From positions 994,501 to 1,058,500 of the forward strand of contig OY101125.1 of assembly GCA_956465555.1 (NCBI GenBank): a stretch of DNA of 64,000 nucleotides, written 5' to 3'. The notes beneath the pieces were generated by a model that was not told the origin of the DNA, did no database searches, and worked only from the letters and a program-made list of their open reading frames with translations. How positions within the stretch are numbered: the first letter of the stretch is position 1; each line of letters begins with the position of its first letter. The position numbers were made by a program, and so were the translations under genes. This document shows, piece after piece, positions 27,752 to 38,010 of this stretch. This DNA comes from Nitzschia sp. pyKryTriq1 (Eukaryota; Bacillariophyta; Bacillariophyceae; Bacillariales; Bacillariaceae).

Positions 27752-28465
27752 CTAAAATTTTCCATTGAGAGTCATCATAGATAGCGATTCTGAGATATCG
27801 CCATCTGCCAGGCGCTTTTGGATCTCCGCAATGGATGCCCGAAGCACATCTTCACAATTTTCTGCCACGACATGTGGACCTTTCTTGGTACCGTCCAATT
27901 CGACCAATTGTTTCTTGTCATTGATCACAAATGCTACATAGTGGTGCTTGACATCGTCTTGCGTTTGTGCCATGCTGCTTTGGCCTTGAGACGCGAAATT
28001 CTTGTGTTGTTCCTGAAATTCCGTAAATCCTTCCAATATAGTAGCGCGTTCTTCGGGAGTCTTTGTCTCTACATCCTTCAAATACTTGGCAAGAGTCTTG
28101 TCTTTTTCCAGAGCAATAAGGTGCAGATTGTTGTAGATGGAATGGAGGCAGGCAATGACACCACAGGCATTATCAAGCGTGGCTGTTTGCTTCATGTAGT
28201 AATTCACAACTTGCGTAGTGGTATTGTCAGGAGAGCCTCTTTCTTTATCTTCTGTTTTTTTTAGACGTTCGTAGTTGACAATGACGGCCACGACCGGTTG
28301 CGGAACAAACCCCAACAGATCCTCATCAAATCCAAAGAGCTCGGAAAAGCCCCAAGTTTCTGGCAAACCCAAGCCGGCCATGTATTTCTCAAAAATCTCA
28401 GGATTGCTTTCCAGCGGCGGCCATTGAAAGAGGTTGTTGTTGGTGGTGGTGTCAGATGATGACAT
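27752..28465 (-). CDS. Ubiquitin C-terminal hydrolase, UCH (peptidase C12) family
   Basis: The 237-residue single-exon protein matches UCH-L1/L3 length. The catalytic residues are visible: oxyanion Gln93 and Cys101 in QTATLDNACG, His175 in HHYVAFV, and Asp191 in LVELDGTKKGP. The N-terminal WPPLESNPEIFEKYMAGLG matches the conserved UCH start. It removes small adducts from ubiquitin (or NEDD8 in the L3 type) in the cytosol. It contains the extra crossover-loop segment around residues 145-170. It is convergent with the P5CR-like gene. Confidence 0.93.
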   Translation of the reverse strand: MSSSDTTTNNNLFQWPPLESNPEIFEKYMAGLGLPETWGFSELFGFDEDLLGFVPQPVVAVIVNYERLKKTEDKERGSPDNTTTQVVNYYMKQTATLDNACGVIACLHSIYNNLHLIALEKDKTLAKYLKDVETKTPEERATILEGFTEFQEQHKNFASQGQSSMAQTQDDVKHHYVAFVINDKKQLVELDGTKKGPHVVAENCEDVLRASIAEIQKRLADGDISESLSMMTLNGKF

Positions 28466-28891
28466 TGTGTATGTTTATTTCTACTGCAAGGTTCGCGATC
28501 GATGACCGATTATGAAGATAAGAGCAGCAGGTGAGAGGATGTACCAGGTACCGGTATATGATCGATACCAGGTACGTACCGGCATGACCACGGTAGCGAC
28601 GAAGTTGCGTTTTGTGTGGAGTGTGTGGTCTCGACTCGATCGACCTCATCCGATCTAAAGGACCAAAGAATGACACTTCGGTGCTAAATGCGATAAATTT
28701 AGCTTATCCCATTGTGGGGTCAGAAGTGGCGAGCAAACAGCGCCCGCTAGTTCGATCAAAAGGCACATGCAAGAGAAAACGCAGGAATAGGAGTGGGAGT
28801 GGGCCCTCTCCTCCATTTACATTGTTGTACAGCTCCTTTCTGGTCGTGGTTGGTGTGTCTTTTGTGGCAGAAATATACAAAGAAGGAAGAA
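28466..28891. promoter_or_regulatory. Divergent promoter UCH / SET gene with GTAC patch
   Basis: This 426-base region contains the palindromic words GTACCAGGTACCGGTA and ACCAGGTACGTACCGG at 28541-28586, between the two gene starts. Nothing else is notable. Confidence 0.45.
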
Positions 28892-30806
28892 ATGTACACT
28901 GCCCATCCAACTTCCAACATTCATCCCGGCCCGGAACGCCCAACGCAAGACAAATACGATCGTTTCGAAGCATGGTTGAGAGAAAATGGAGCCCAATTTG
29001 ATATGGTGCGTTTTGTGTTTAGTCGGAGGTGTCATCTATTGTCGTCGATGGTAAATCGCTTGCTCACCTCCATTTTTCCTTGCTTGTTTGGATGGTTGTC
29101 ACCAATAATTATTGACCGATTCAGTTGGAATTGAGAGAGTATGATTCACCAGCAGAGCAGCAGAAAGATGAAGAGGAAAAGAAAGAGCAAACGGCAAGTA
29201 GTCAGGTCACAGAAGAAGACAGTGAAATGAGAGGTGTGCATGCTCGAATTCATTTACCGCCCAACACGGTTTGCATGAGCGTCCCGCGGCGTTGCTTGAT
29301 TACGGTGGAAATGGGCCAAGAAACGCCCATCGGACAAGCTATTCTTCGTAGTGATTTGGATCTGGATGCCCCCAAACATATTTTCTTGATGGTATATGTG
29401 TTGTGGGATCGAAAAGTGAGCGGTGCCAATTCATTCTTCCACCCGTACTACGAAATTCTGCCTCAAACCTTGAGAAACATGCCAATTTTCTGGACGGAGG
29501 AGGAGCTCGATGGACTGAAGGGAAGTCATCTCTTGCAGCAGATTGAGGACCGCAACGAGGCGATTGCGGAGGACTACCACGCGATTTGTCAAATTGCTCC
29601 CCTCTCGAAAATCTGCACATTGGACGAGTTCAAGTGGGCACGCATGTGTGTCTGCTCTCGAAATTTTGGATTGCAGATCGACGGTCATCGGACGTCGGCC
29701 TTGGTTCCACATGCGGACATGTTGAATCACTACCGACCTAGAGAGACGAAGTGGACCTTTGACGAAGAACGCCAAGCCTTTACTATTACAACGTACGTGG
29801 ATTGACTGACCGATGGTTATGGGAGTCGAGGAGGTGGATGAAGAGTTTTCTCTAACGAAATATTGTTTCTTGCGCTTTGTGCTTCGCAAACTTTAGTCTT
29901 CAACCGATCCCTGCGGGAGCGGAAGTATACGATTCCTATGGACAGAAATGCAACCATCGGTTTCTCCTCAATTACGGTTTTGCGGTGGAAGACAACCGTG
30001 AATTGGATGGCTTTTGCCCCAACGAAGTCCCCATGGAACTTTCGCTCACACCCGAAGATCCTCTCTTTCCACAAAAGCTTGAATTCTGGGTACGTGGTGA
30101 GGTTAATATGAGCAAATCCAATACCAAGCGGGTGCGAGTCTGTGTTGCCAACAACGAGAATACGCGGCTCCTCTTCAGTTTGCTTCGAGCAATGAATTGC
30201 AACCACGAAGAACTCAGGGCAATCACGACGCCTGTTACCAGTGATATGAGAACCTTGTTTGTTCCAGAGCATCGAGGTGCTCTAGCCAGCTACTACCGCA
30301 GCTGTCGTGACATCCGTCACCCACTGAGCCTACGAAATGAACGGGGTGCTATGGTCACACTTTTGCAAATAATTTCTTCCGCATTGGGGCAGTACCCGAC
30401 GTCGCTGGTACAAGATAAGGCGGATTTGTTGGATGAGCGTGCTTATCCAAGATACTCTAATAAACGGCATGCCAAGATTCAAGTGCGGGGTGAAAAGGAA
30501 GTTTTGCATCACTATGCACGATGGGCTCGCACAGCTTTGGACGTGATGGATGTTATTGAACAAGAATTGAAGGAAGAGCAGCAACGAGGCATTGAAGTGC
30601 AGTTGGGTAGAGGCGTCGTTGCGGATGATTCTTCTCGAAGCTGCGGTTATGATTACATTGTGCGGCGAATGGAAGAGGAGGAGACGGGCGTGCACCATAC
30701 GATTGTTCGATACTGCGCCGATGTCCTTGGCAGTCTCCGAAGAGAGGAGCTCAAGAATCTTCGACGGCAGCGTTCCGTGCCGGTGATTTCCGTTGCGGGA
30801 CCCTAA
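28892..30806 (+). CDS. SET-domain protein (SETD3/LSMT-like), three exons
   Basis: Exons 28892-29005, 29125-29792 and 29897-30806 give 563 residues, with introns in phase 0 and phase 2. Exon 1 encodes the N-terminal helix containing FEAWLRENGAQF, as in SETD3-type proteins (KW-L-xxNGA). Exon 2 carries the first SET half and the long iSET insertion, ending with SALVPHADMLNH. Exon 3 completes the domain with EVYDSYGQKCNHRFLLNYGF and then a helical Rubisco-LSMT-type substrate-binding region. There is no targeting signal, so a cytosolic or nuclear protein methyltransferase is expected. SETD3 methylates actin histidine, but whether this is an orthologue needs a tree. Confidence 0.85.
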
Positions 30807-30963
30807 CGACCAGATAGCTATGCTTGAGAAGACTACTAGTATTGCTGTCCACTTTAACCGTTTCGTTCCACAGCCTCTGCGTAGTTTTTTTACCTGGAAC
30901 GTTGGCTCCGCAGCTGCACGGAGGAGCCGTCGTACTGCACTTCCGTACTCTAAATGCTCCGCA

Positions 30964-31704
30964 TTAGTCTTTGTCGCTTAATTTTAGAACAAAACAACCT
31001 GCTTTCAAGTCGTCCGAACCGTCTCTCAGCCATTTCCATTCCTTGAAGACGTCTCGGCGCAATGTTTCTGGGACGACGCCCGACACGCTAATAAGGACCC
31101 CCCCTGGTTTCAAAATTCTCTCAAATTCCCGGACGGTAAGTTCCAAATTGCCGTCGCCACTTAAATATATAGCGTCCAGTGCTCCCTTTTCCATTATGAC
31201 ATCGAAGCGATCGGTCCATGTCTCGTCCATTTGACGAGCGTCCATGTGGCGTAGCTCCACGGTATCTTCTGCATATTGGTAAGATATCAGATCAAGTTGC
31301 CGATCGATGGCATGCTCCGAGTAATCAGTGGCAGTCAAGTTGCTGTAGCCTTTCTGCAGAAGCTCCAACAGAATTGGATCGTTTCCGATGCCTGGGATTA
31401 AGATGGTGGCATCTTTGTCTGCCACGTGCTCTTGAACGATTCTCTGATAGGAATCAAATCCAAAATACCACGTGTATTCATCGGCAGGAAAGTCTCCCCG
31501 GCCCAAATACACCTCATCCCAATACTCTTTCGTACCAAACGCCGATCGCGCTTCTTCATCTCCAGAGAGCGCATTTCTCGGTGCAGGAGTACTTGTACAA
31601 CACTTGTGAAGAGTTCGGTACTTGGGACTTGGCGAGAAAGAGAAGGATATCGGCGAAAGACAGCACAAGCATGCAAACAAGGTAGCCCGAAACATCTGTT
31701 TCAT
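30964..31704 (-). CDS. Class I SAM-dependent methyltransferase (METTL13/EEF1A-KMT-like)
   Basis: The protein has 246 residues from the ATG at 31704. A signal-like N-terminus (ATLFACLCCLSPISFSFSPS) suggests secretory-pathway or plastid delivery. The pre-core motif EYWDEVYLGRGDF with YTWYFGFDSYQ is characteristic of the METTL13 / EEF1A lysine methyltransferase group. AdoMet motif I is ILIPGIGNDP, the acidic residue after beta-2 lies in TATDYSEHAI, and motif IV is FDVIMEKGALDAI. It is probably a protein lysine or N-terminal methyltransferase. Targeting to an organelle would be unusual for this group. Confidence 0.85.
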   Translation of the reverse strand: MKQMFRATLFACLCCLSPISFSFSPSPKYRTLHKCCTSTPAPRNALSGDEEARSAFGTKEYWDEVYLGRGDFPADEYTWYFGFDSYQRIVQEHVADKDATILIPGIGNDPILLELLQKGYSNLTATDYSEHAIDRQLDLISYQYAEDTVELRHMDARQMDETWTDRFDVIMEKGALDAIYLSGDGNLELTVREFERILKPGGVLISVSGVVPETLRRDVFKEWKWLRDGSDDLKAGCFVLKLSDKD

Positions 31705-31771
31705 TTCATTGCAGACTCAGAGACGTGATGACGATTCGAATCAATCGACCAATATTGTACGAACCTTGATA

Positions 31772-31828
31772 TCAACCATCTACCATCTACCATCTACCAT
31801 CTACCATCGCCTACCATCGCCTGCCATC
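31772..31828 (+). repeat. CCATCTA heptamer minisatellite
   Basis: About four exact units of a seven-base repeat grade into CCATCGCCTA variants. It lies in the 5' leader of the minus-strand methyltransferase gene, some 70 bases upstream of its ATG. Confidence 0.85.
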
Positions 31829-31955
31829 GCCCAAGCCATGAAGACTGATATGACGATAGTTCGATGATATGGTATGGTATTCGTAAGAAATGATCCCTGC
31901 TCCCGCTGGTATGTGTGCTCAACTGTCGCGATGTGTGACATGCGCTGCGCGATCT

Positions 31956-32052
31956 GCCGGTACACGTACCGTACGTCACGCGCCACATTTTATTCAGTTG
32001 GCTCCACGTGTAACCACTGCTTGCACACAGTACCGGTACTGGTACTGTACAC
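31956..32052. repeat. GTAC-rich palindromic patch
   Basis: CCGGTACACGTACCGTACG and, 50 bases on, CAGTACCGGTACTGGTACTG form overlapping palindromes. A third copy (GGTACCAGTACCGG) lies at 32227-32240. Confidence 0.6.
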
Positions 32053-32411
32053 ATAATAACGAGCGGACAGATAGATGATGTTATGTGAGTCCCTTTTCCA
32101 CGAAATCCGTAGACGAAATCCTGTGTAAGTCAAACTCAATCGAAGAACCCCATAGATGCGGCATCTCTATATTCCTCTCTGAGCATCATTCGCCGCATTC
32201 TCTCACGACTCCATTATACTACTCACAGGTACCAGTACCGGTATTACACATCAACCAAGACCAAGACCGCCATCAATCGCAAGTCGTTACGAAAGAAGAT
32301 TTATTGCTCTTGAGGATAATCCTCCAACAAGAACCTCCTCTTTCACATAAAAACACACAGACCAACAAAAAGACAATTCTACACTAAGTACAAGCAAGTA
32401 ACAAATTTACT

Positions 32412-33032
32412 ATGAACCAACAATCATCCATGACAACGACTATTAGCACTACGCAGAAACCCAAACAACCAATGCGTAGCGTTACCTTTGAAGAGACAGT
32501 GAATATTCGTCCAATTCCTGCTGCATCATCGTCCGTTGACGACTTGATCCTGAAGCACTACACGAGTAACGATTTCGCTACCTTTCAGGGACAATGTTTT
32601 CGATTGGTAAACATGATGGAGCATGGTGTTTCTGAGGAGCAAATCCAATCAACAACGGGAGAGACAACCTGCAGCCTAGAAAAGATGACAGCCCACTACA
32701 GGGAACATGGCTCCAAACAAATGAGCGAAATTCGAAACGCAGTATTCCTGTTGCAAGAGGAAGCTAAGCACAGCAACCCGAGTATCACCGCCGAACGAAT
32801 CGCAAAAGTGTATGCTCGAATGTCGGCTCCCTGGGCACACGAGGCTTCGGTTAAAGGCTTTAACCATCAGACGTTTGTACGAGAAGACTTCATGCAAGAA
32901 CAACAGGCACGGTTTTCCTTCCTCCATCACGTCGCCTTCCAGAATGCCCAGAGAATGATATTTTTTGATCAGCAAAGATATTGTCAACAGCAACAGCACA
33001 GTTTGGAACAAGCAACATCGCCTTTATCGTAA
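32412..33032 (+). CDS. Diatom-type hypothetical protein
   Basis: The protein has 206 residues from the ATG at 32412. The N-terminus is Thr/Ser/Gln-rich, followed by RSVTFEETVNIRPI. The core includes HYTSNDFATFQ, then CSLEKMTAHYREH and a long helix SEIRNAVFLLQEEAKHSN, then AERIAKVYARMSAPWAHEA. This order (TS-x-[DE] box, then a short R/C-S/G-L-E box, then Gln-rich helix and I-A-x-x-Y) recalls a large uncharacterised family found in diatoms. I recognise the pattern only from experience and cannot attach a function. There are no membrane or catalytic motifs. Confidence 0.65.
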   Translation: MNQQSSMTTTISTTQKPKQPMRSVTFEETVNIRPIPAASSSVDDLILKHYTSNDFATFQGQCFRLVNMMEHGVSEEQIQSTTGETTCSLEKMTAHYREHGSKQMSEIRNAVFLLQEEAKHSNPSITAERIAKVYARMSAPWAHEASVKGFNHQTFVREDFMQEQQARFSFLHHVAFQNAQRMIFFDQQRYCQQQQHSLEQATSPLS

Positions 33033-33207
33033 ACGATAAGGAGCTAGGAATACGAGATTGTAACCTGAACCTAAAGTACTAGTGGTGGCTTCCAACTCTC
33101 TAGAGTCGTTATATTAGTACAACGTAACGCGGCAGCGAAAAAGAAGTGAACTGCATAGCTTAGCAAATACCATCAGTATTAGTTTTTAGTGTTCTCTCGA
33201 AGGCAGA

Positions 33208-35406
33208 CTATCCAGTCACATCACGACAGAGCGCCTTTAAACTATTCTTGTACGCGGGTGCCAAGTGATCTTCCAACATGCGCCCATCAAATTCTAAATA
33301 TCGTAGCACCTTGGCCAAAGGTTCGGCCCGGACCGCCCGATCAGCACTGTAATCATACTCGGGAGTGTCATCACCCCCATCGCCGAGTAGATTCTCATTA
33401 TACTCCGACTCCTCTTCCCACAAATCATACATCAAGATTACTTTGCCAGCGACGTAGAGTTGATCTTGATCTTCGTCGTTGGATCCAACTTTCTCAAAGG
33501 CTCGATCAAAGGCTTCTCCCAGTTGCTTGGAATCCATCAGCATTGGTTCTTGTTCCTCGTCCTCCTTTGGTGGTTTGCGGAACCATTTTCGGTTGGCCAA
33601 AGTGGTAGTTTGAAAGACTTTCCACGTGGACATCAATCCCAAACGTTTTTCTTTGTTATTACCGCCTTGATCCTCTTGTTCCAAGAGTTTGTCATTGATT
33701 GTTTTGAGCAATTCCATAGTAACCAAAACCGGACCCGCATTGCATCGCGGAATGACGTCACAGTTATTCACAATGGTAGTCACGAAAGACTGGCACGCCA
33801 AGGCGCTTTGCAAATCCAAATTAGGAGGACTGGCAAAGGCATAGACATGCAGTTTGTTGTTCGTATAGCCATCAAAGGAGGATGGTTGGAGGGCAGGAAT
33901 GCGGGATTGTAGCACGACCGCCAGCAAGGCTGCCGCAGCAGCTCCCAAGGAATGCCCCACTATGACAATCTTGTAGTCTTGGGGTACCAACAGTTTTTCT
34001 ACGACTGGCTGCAATTGATCCGCCAATCGTCGACTGGATAACAAGATCCCTTCATGGGCACGAATAGTCGTGGGGCCGTTCTCTACAAAAGGACCCGGCA
34101 ATTCGTGTGAAATCGCCGCCCCACACATGTCCGTAACCAAATCTTCCAAACTGCTGGTCCCCTTGACTCCAATCAGCGCCACCTTTTCCGTTTGACTCAA
34201 TGCGACATAATGTCCTAGATATCCTGGTAACACTGTGACGTCGTGCTTGATCAGATCGTACCCCTTTTGTTGTAGATAGTTGGGAAGTGTCATGCCCTCT
34301 TCCGAAAATTCATTGTAAGCCGCATCCGCCAAATCCATGTAGTCCTCCAATCCCTCCAAGTCCGACGCCGTCACGGGGGGTCCACACGAAGCATACATTG
34401 CATCCCGATCTTGCGCACTCACGGCCTTTTGCTGTTGCAGCAAGCCCAACAAGGTCAACAGGGAGAGTTGCCAATTGAAATTCTCCAACGATTCAGGCGG
34501 CATGCGTCGTTGCGCGACTTCGAGGACACCATTTAACTTTCGTGTCAAGGTGGCAAAATTAGAAATATCATCATCATCACAGTCGTCGTTGTCGTCTTTG
34601 AGTTCTTGTCCTGGGGCATTGTTATCGGCACTGGTATTAGATGTTGTGGAAACTGCCCGAATCGGTGGCAATGACGATGATGATGTGCTCTTTTTTGTTT
34701 TTTTGTTTGTAGTCGTCGTTGCAAGACCGAATAGTCGCCGCGTATCTTGAATGGCTCGTTGAATCAAACTTGGCTTGGCCCACGATGGTATGGCCCTCCA
34801 TCCTTCTCTGACCAATAACCAGACCACCAAGGAGGAGAGAAGAACGGTAGACAGGCGTCGAGACGGGGAGGTTGGAATAGCTGTTGCAGCCGACGAAGAA
34901 GAAGATTCTAAGAGACGCTTCATAACTTGTTCTTCTGGGCGAGAGACCCCCCACTGATACCCAGTACCAAAGACGATCAGACCCAACAAGAGACGTGTCA
35001 CCAAGACTCGCTTGGAGATTTTGTTTTTTCTGGATTCGTTTTGTTGGTTCATTGACGAAGAAAACAGCGGGCTTTGCGTCCATTTGGGTGGCAGATCATT
35101 GTTGCTGGTAGTAGTTCTGCTTGATGTCGTCTTGGCGGGGAACAAGAGTCCGTTGGACGATCTAATCGTTGGTTTGATGTTGCGAGAAGAAACGCGCCGA
35201 ATCGACTGAATGGTTTGGTACGCTTGAACAGCCGAAAGTGGAATTGTATCACAACCGATGAAGATTTTCACCACAAATATCAGAGCGATCATTCTCAACA
35301 GCGGCGTCATAATAATATGTTGTTGCTGCTGCTGTCCGGATAGTGACAATAATGGAATGGTGGGCTTCGATTTGACGCATGATTGATCAGTCGAAAGGGA
35401 TAGCAT
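33208..35406 (-). CDS. Lipase class 3 (diacylglycerol-lipase-like)
   Basis: The 732-residue single-exon protein starts at the ATG at 35406; a second ATG at 35310 directly precedes a hydrophobic segment. Hydrophobic segments near residues 33-55, 132-148 and 185-200 suggest membrane association. The alpha/beta-hydrolase fold lies at about 395-600. VALIGVKGTSSLEDLVTD is the first conserved block, and VGHSLGAAAAALLAV near 480 has the nucleophile Ser in GHSLG. An Asp in NNCDVIPR and a C-terminal His should complete the triad. It is predicted to hydrolyse acylglycerols or plastid glycerolipids. The C-terminal acidic extension has no assigned role. Confidence 0.85.
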   Translation of the reverse strand: MLSLSTDQSCVKSKPTIPLLSLSGQQQQQHIIMTPLLRMIALIFVVKIFIGCDTIPLSAVQAYQTIQSIRRVSSRNIKPTIRSSNGLLFPAKTTSSRTTTSNNDLPPKWTQSPLFSSSMNQQNESRKNKISKRVLVTRLLLGLIVFGTGYQWGVSRPEEQVMKRLLESSSSSAATAIPTSPSRRLSTVLLSSLVVWLLVREGWRAIPSWAKPSLIQRAIQDTRRLFGLATTTTNKKTKKSTSSSSLPPIRAVSTTSNTSADNNAPGQELKDDNDDCDDDDISNFATLTRKLNGVLEVAQRRMPPESLENFNWQLSLLTLLGLLQQQKAVSAQDRDAMYASCGPPVTASDLEGLEDYMDLADAAYNEFSEEGMTLPNYLQQKGYDLIKHDVTVLPGYLGHYVALSQTEKVALIGVKGTSSLEDLVTDMCGAAISHELPGPFVENGPTTIRAHEGILLSSRRLADQLQPVVEKLLVPQDYKIVIVGHSLGAAAAALLAVVLQSRIPALQPSSFDGYTNNKLHVYAFASPPNLDLQSALACQSFVTTIVNNCDVIPRCNAGPVLVTMELLKTINDKLLEQEDQGGNNKEKRLGLMSTWKVFQTTTLANRKWFRKPPKEDEEQEPMLMDSKQLGEAFDRAFEKVGSNDEDQDQLYVAGKVILMYDLWEEESEYNENLLGDGGDDTPEYDYSADRAVRAEPLAKVLRYLEFDGRMLEDHLAPAYKNSLKALCRDVTG

Positions 35407-35773
35407 ACTGTATTATCAATGTTGTGGCATGCATGTGGCCACGTAGAGAGGTTTAGTGTGACGACGAAAAATGATCGCTATCTTCTTTTTTGTTCGCTTC
35501 TATCATCTCTCGTCCACCATACGCGTACAGTAAAAAAAAGATCGCGATCTTTTCGCATATGTCGCTCTGCCCCGCCCGCCCGTTAATCGAGTCGACCGAG
35601 TCATTCGGCAACGTCAGCACCGCAGAATAATACAGGCGATCTTTTTTTCACGCCGACCGCTGACCGCCGACCATCTTCATCGCATTACAGTACACGGCAG
35701 TTTCGATACAATCTCTCTCTCTACTAGGAAACTAACATAAAGTCCAGTCCATGAAGGAGGAGAAGATCATAAA
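35407..35773. promoter_or_regulatory. Divergent promoter: lipase / YaaA-like
   Basis: This 367-base region has AAAAAAAGATCGCGATCTTTT near 35534, a nearly perfect long palindrome centred on GATCGCGATC, and a short TCTC run near 35711. The palindrome is a candidate factor site; nothing else stands out. Confidence 0.45.
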
Positions 35774-36850
35774 ATGGTGGGATCTACCAAAGGCACTCGT
35801 AGCAGCACGCGAAAGCGCAAGGCGCCCGAACCACCGAAAGTGACAAGTAAGAGTAGCAATAAACCAGCAGAAACCAGCAGCAGCAATGAGGGCTTGAAGA
35901 AGGATGCGTCACCAGCAGCCGCTTCGACCAACAAGAAACAAACAAAGAATAAGCACACCAGCACACCCAAGCTGATCTTTATTCTGTCCCCCGCCAAAAC
36001 ATTAGATACTACCGACAAACACAGTACAACAACAACAAAAACAACAACATTGGGCCAACAACCGATTCTTTCCTGGACGAGACCCACGACATGTGATGTT
36101 TCCAAGACTAATCAACTGATTCGAGTCCTTAAACCCCACTCGGCCTCATCGCTCAGCAAATTACTGGGAATTTCGGCCAATTTATCGGCTGTTGCGCACG
36201 AGTATTGGTCTTCCATGGAACTTTATCCAGAAGATGAGGAGGTGAACGAAGACGAATCGTCATCATCCTCATTCTTTCGACCCAACAAGGAAAACAAGAA
36301 GAACCACCCGAAGCCATGTATTTTTGCCTTTCAAGGTGCTGCCTACCAAGGCCTGGATGTAGAGTCTCTATTGCCAAACAAGAAAACTTTGGAGTATTTA
36401 CAAGATACACTTCGAATTGTAGATCCACTCTATGGATGGTTGCGCCCCATGGATGTCATTCAACCTTATCGATTGGAAATGGCCACCAAAAACGTCTTCA
36501 AGCCGCAAAACACTAAATTGGCCGACTATTGGAAACCAGCGATTGTCGAGTCGATTCGACGCGAAAGGAGCAGCGACGATGAAGAAGTTATCATTATCAA
36601 TGTGGCGTCCGACGAATATTCTGCGGCGGTTCAACACCCTCAGATGATCAAAGTAGTCTTTCGACACGACGGGCGGGTCATTGCCATTCATGCCAAGCGT
36701 GCTCGGGGACTCTTTGTTCGATACTGTGCCATGCATCAGGTGGATTCTGTGGAGCAACTCCAATCGTTTGACGAGGAGGGATACAAGTACCACCCAAGAT
36801 TCTCCAGTGAGACAACGCTCGTCTTTGATCGGTTGAAGAACTGGAAATAA
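35774..36850 (+). CDS. YaaA/UPF0246 (DUF328) family protein
   Basis: The 358-residue protein has a basic, Ser/Thr/Lys-rich N-terminus of about 60 residues (TRSSTRKRKAPEPPK resembles a nuclear localisation or nucleic-acid-binding stretch). The YaaA domain follows: KLIFILSPAKTLD, then FQGAAYQGLD, YGWLRPMDVIQPYRLEM, and the late block VIAIHAKRARGLFVRY. Bacterial YaaA binds DNA and lowers intracellular free iron during peroxide stress. The same role here is only a family inference. A low-complexity acidic loop near residue 155 is extra relative to bacterial proteins. Confidence 0.88.
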   Translation: MVGSTKGTRSSTRKRKAPEPPKVTSKSSNKPAETSSSNEGLKKDASPAAASTNKKQTKNKHTSTPKLIFILSPAKTLDTTDKHSTTTTKTTTLGQQPILSWTRPTTCDVSKTNQLIRVLKPHSASSLSKLLGISANLSAVAHEYWSSMELYPEDEEVNEDESSSSSFFRPNKENKKNHPKPCIFAFQGAAYQGLDVESLLPNKKTLEYLQDTLRIVDPLYGWLRPMDVIQPYRLEMATKNVFKPQNTKLADYWKPAIVESIRRERSSDDEEVIIINVASDEYSAAVQHPQMIKVVFRHDGRVIAIHAKRARGLFVRYCAMHQVDSVEQLQSFDEEGYKYHPRFSSETTLVFDRLKNWK

Positions 36851-37287
36851 CAGCAAGCCGGTAGAGTAACTAGGATCTAGAAATAGTAGTAGGAAGCGAC
36901 CTGAAATAGAATAGAACAGAACAAAAGTAAGGAGTAACGACGAACGGACTTGTCTGATGGGCCTCCCGCATGATCGTGCACAGGAGCTTCTGATTGGCCC
37001 AAAAGCGCGCGCGCGCAGTCTACCGAAAACCCCATGGTTTCTACGCGGTTTCGGCCGGCGCCGGCCACCGAGCCCCCTGACGACTAGACTCCTTTGACCA
37101 AGAATGAACCACCAATTTTGTCCTCGATAGGTAGAGTAACAATTTTGAATTTTGAAGATCGACAATGATGGTTGTGGATGCTGCGCTGAAACCTGCCACA
37201 ATCCGCAATCACAACAACCGCACGAGGCACCCCAGAGAAGATCCCCCATAACGTGTAGACTTACCTAGTTCGGCGCTTAAGATAGAA
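36851..37287 (+). other. Intergenic region
   Basis: This is a 437-base gap between two plus-strand genes. It includes an alternating GCGCGCGCGC tract near 37007-37017 and CGGCCGGCGCCGGCC near 37051-37065, a palindromic GC-rich run. No ORF is supported. Confidence 0.35.
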
Positions 37288-38010
37288 ATGTCATCATCAA
37301 CGACAACAGAAGCAACGCTTTCTCCTGACGAGGCTCGAATCTCTGCCGCTCTCGCCCAAGATCGACCGACGATCGATGCCGCGGTGAAATCCTTCTTGAG
37401 TTTGGTGTGCGCTCGCGTTATGACAGCCTCCATGACCGATCAAGACGTTCAGTCCAGAGTATTCATGGGAGTTGTCTCAATGGGAGATGCTGCTACTGCC
37501 CCGACCGCTGGAGACGGCCAGAAGCAGCAGGCTCTGCAGGTAGCTCGGGCCATTTTACAGGCCTGCAATTCCTTCGAATTTCCGATTCACAAGACGGTCG
37601 CCGGAGATTTGCGAGACAAGCCAAGCTTGTCCGCCGAGAAGAAAGAAAATTTGCTGGAACTGTCGGTGGTGGCACGATTGTGGAATGGATTAATTCAATC
37701 GAAACAAAAGCCGACGCGGTTCCTTGGACGCAAAGCTTTGCTACATACCTGGGCGGATTTGGAAGTGGTCTCGAAACTTCCCAAGCCGACTAATGACAAT
37801 GATGAAGCTGCGAAATCCATATACAACCAACAACTGGCTTGGGTTGAGGAATTTGGCCAACTTCTACAGCGGCAACTCGATCCAAATTCGATCGACGATA
37901 ATGATGCGTGCCTTCTTTGGGATGCCGACGGCGGCGAAGCCGAACTGGCTCGCAGGCGGCTGCGACGGCAATCTGCTGCAACAGAACGGAGACCAGTCAC
38001 TCCCTCCTGA
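37288..38010 (+). CDS. Hypothetical protein (240 residues)
   Basis: The single-exon, mostly helical soluble protein starts at the ATG at 37288. The N-terminus is Ser/Thr-rich. The core includes ARISAALAQDRPTIDAAVKS, LLELSVVARLWNGLI and QQLAWVEEFGQLLQRQLDP, and the C-terminus is basic (ARRRLRRQS). No signal peptide, membrane segment or known motif is visible. Codon use and length support a real gene. Function is not recognised. Confidence 0.65.
   Translation: MSSSTTTEATLSPDEARISAALAQDRPTIDAAVKSFLSLVCARVMTASMTDQDVQSRVFMGVVSMGDAATAPTAGDGQKQQALQVARAILQACNSFEFPIHKTVAGDLRDKPSLSAEKKENLLELSVVARLWNGLIQSKQKPTRFLGRKALLHTWADLEVVSKLPKPTNDNDEAAKSIYNQQLAWVEEFGQLLQRQLDPNSIDDNDACLLWDADGGEAELARRRLRRQSAATERRPVTPS

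Larger units (their letters stand above)
31705..32411. promoter_or_regulatory. Divergent intergenic region with minisatellite and GTAC patches
   Basis: This 707-base region holds a CCATCTA tandem repeat (31772-31828) close to the methyltransferase start and GTAC-rich patches at 31956-31977, 32029-32052 and 32227-32247. It ends with an A-rich leader before the ATG at 32412. Confidence 0.45.

Noticed and set aside
32085-32387. Plus-strand ORF upstream of the diatom-type hypothetical gene
   Set aside because: It runs through the GTAC patch and A-rich leader and lacks protein-like composition.
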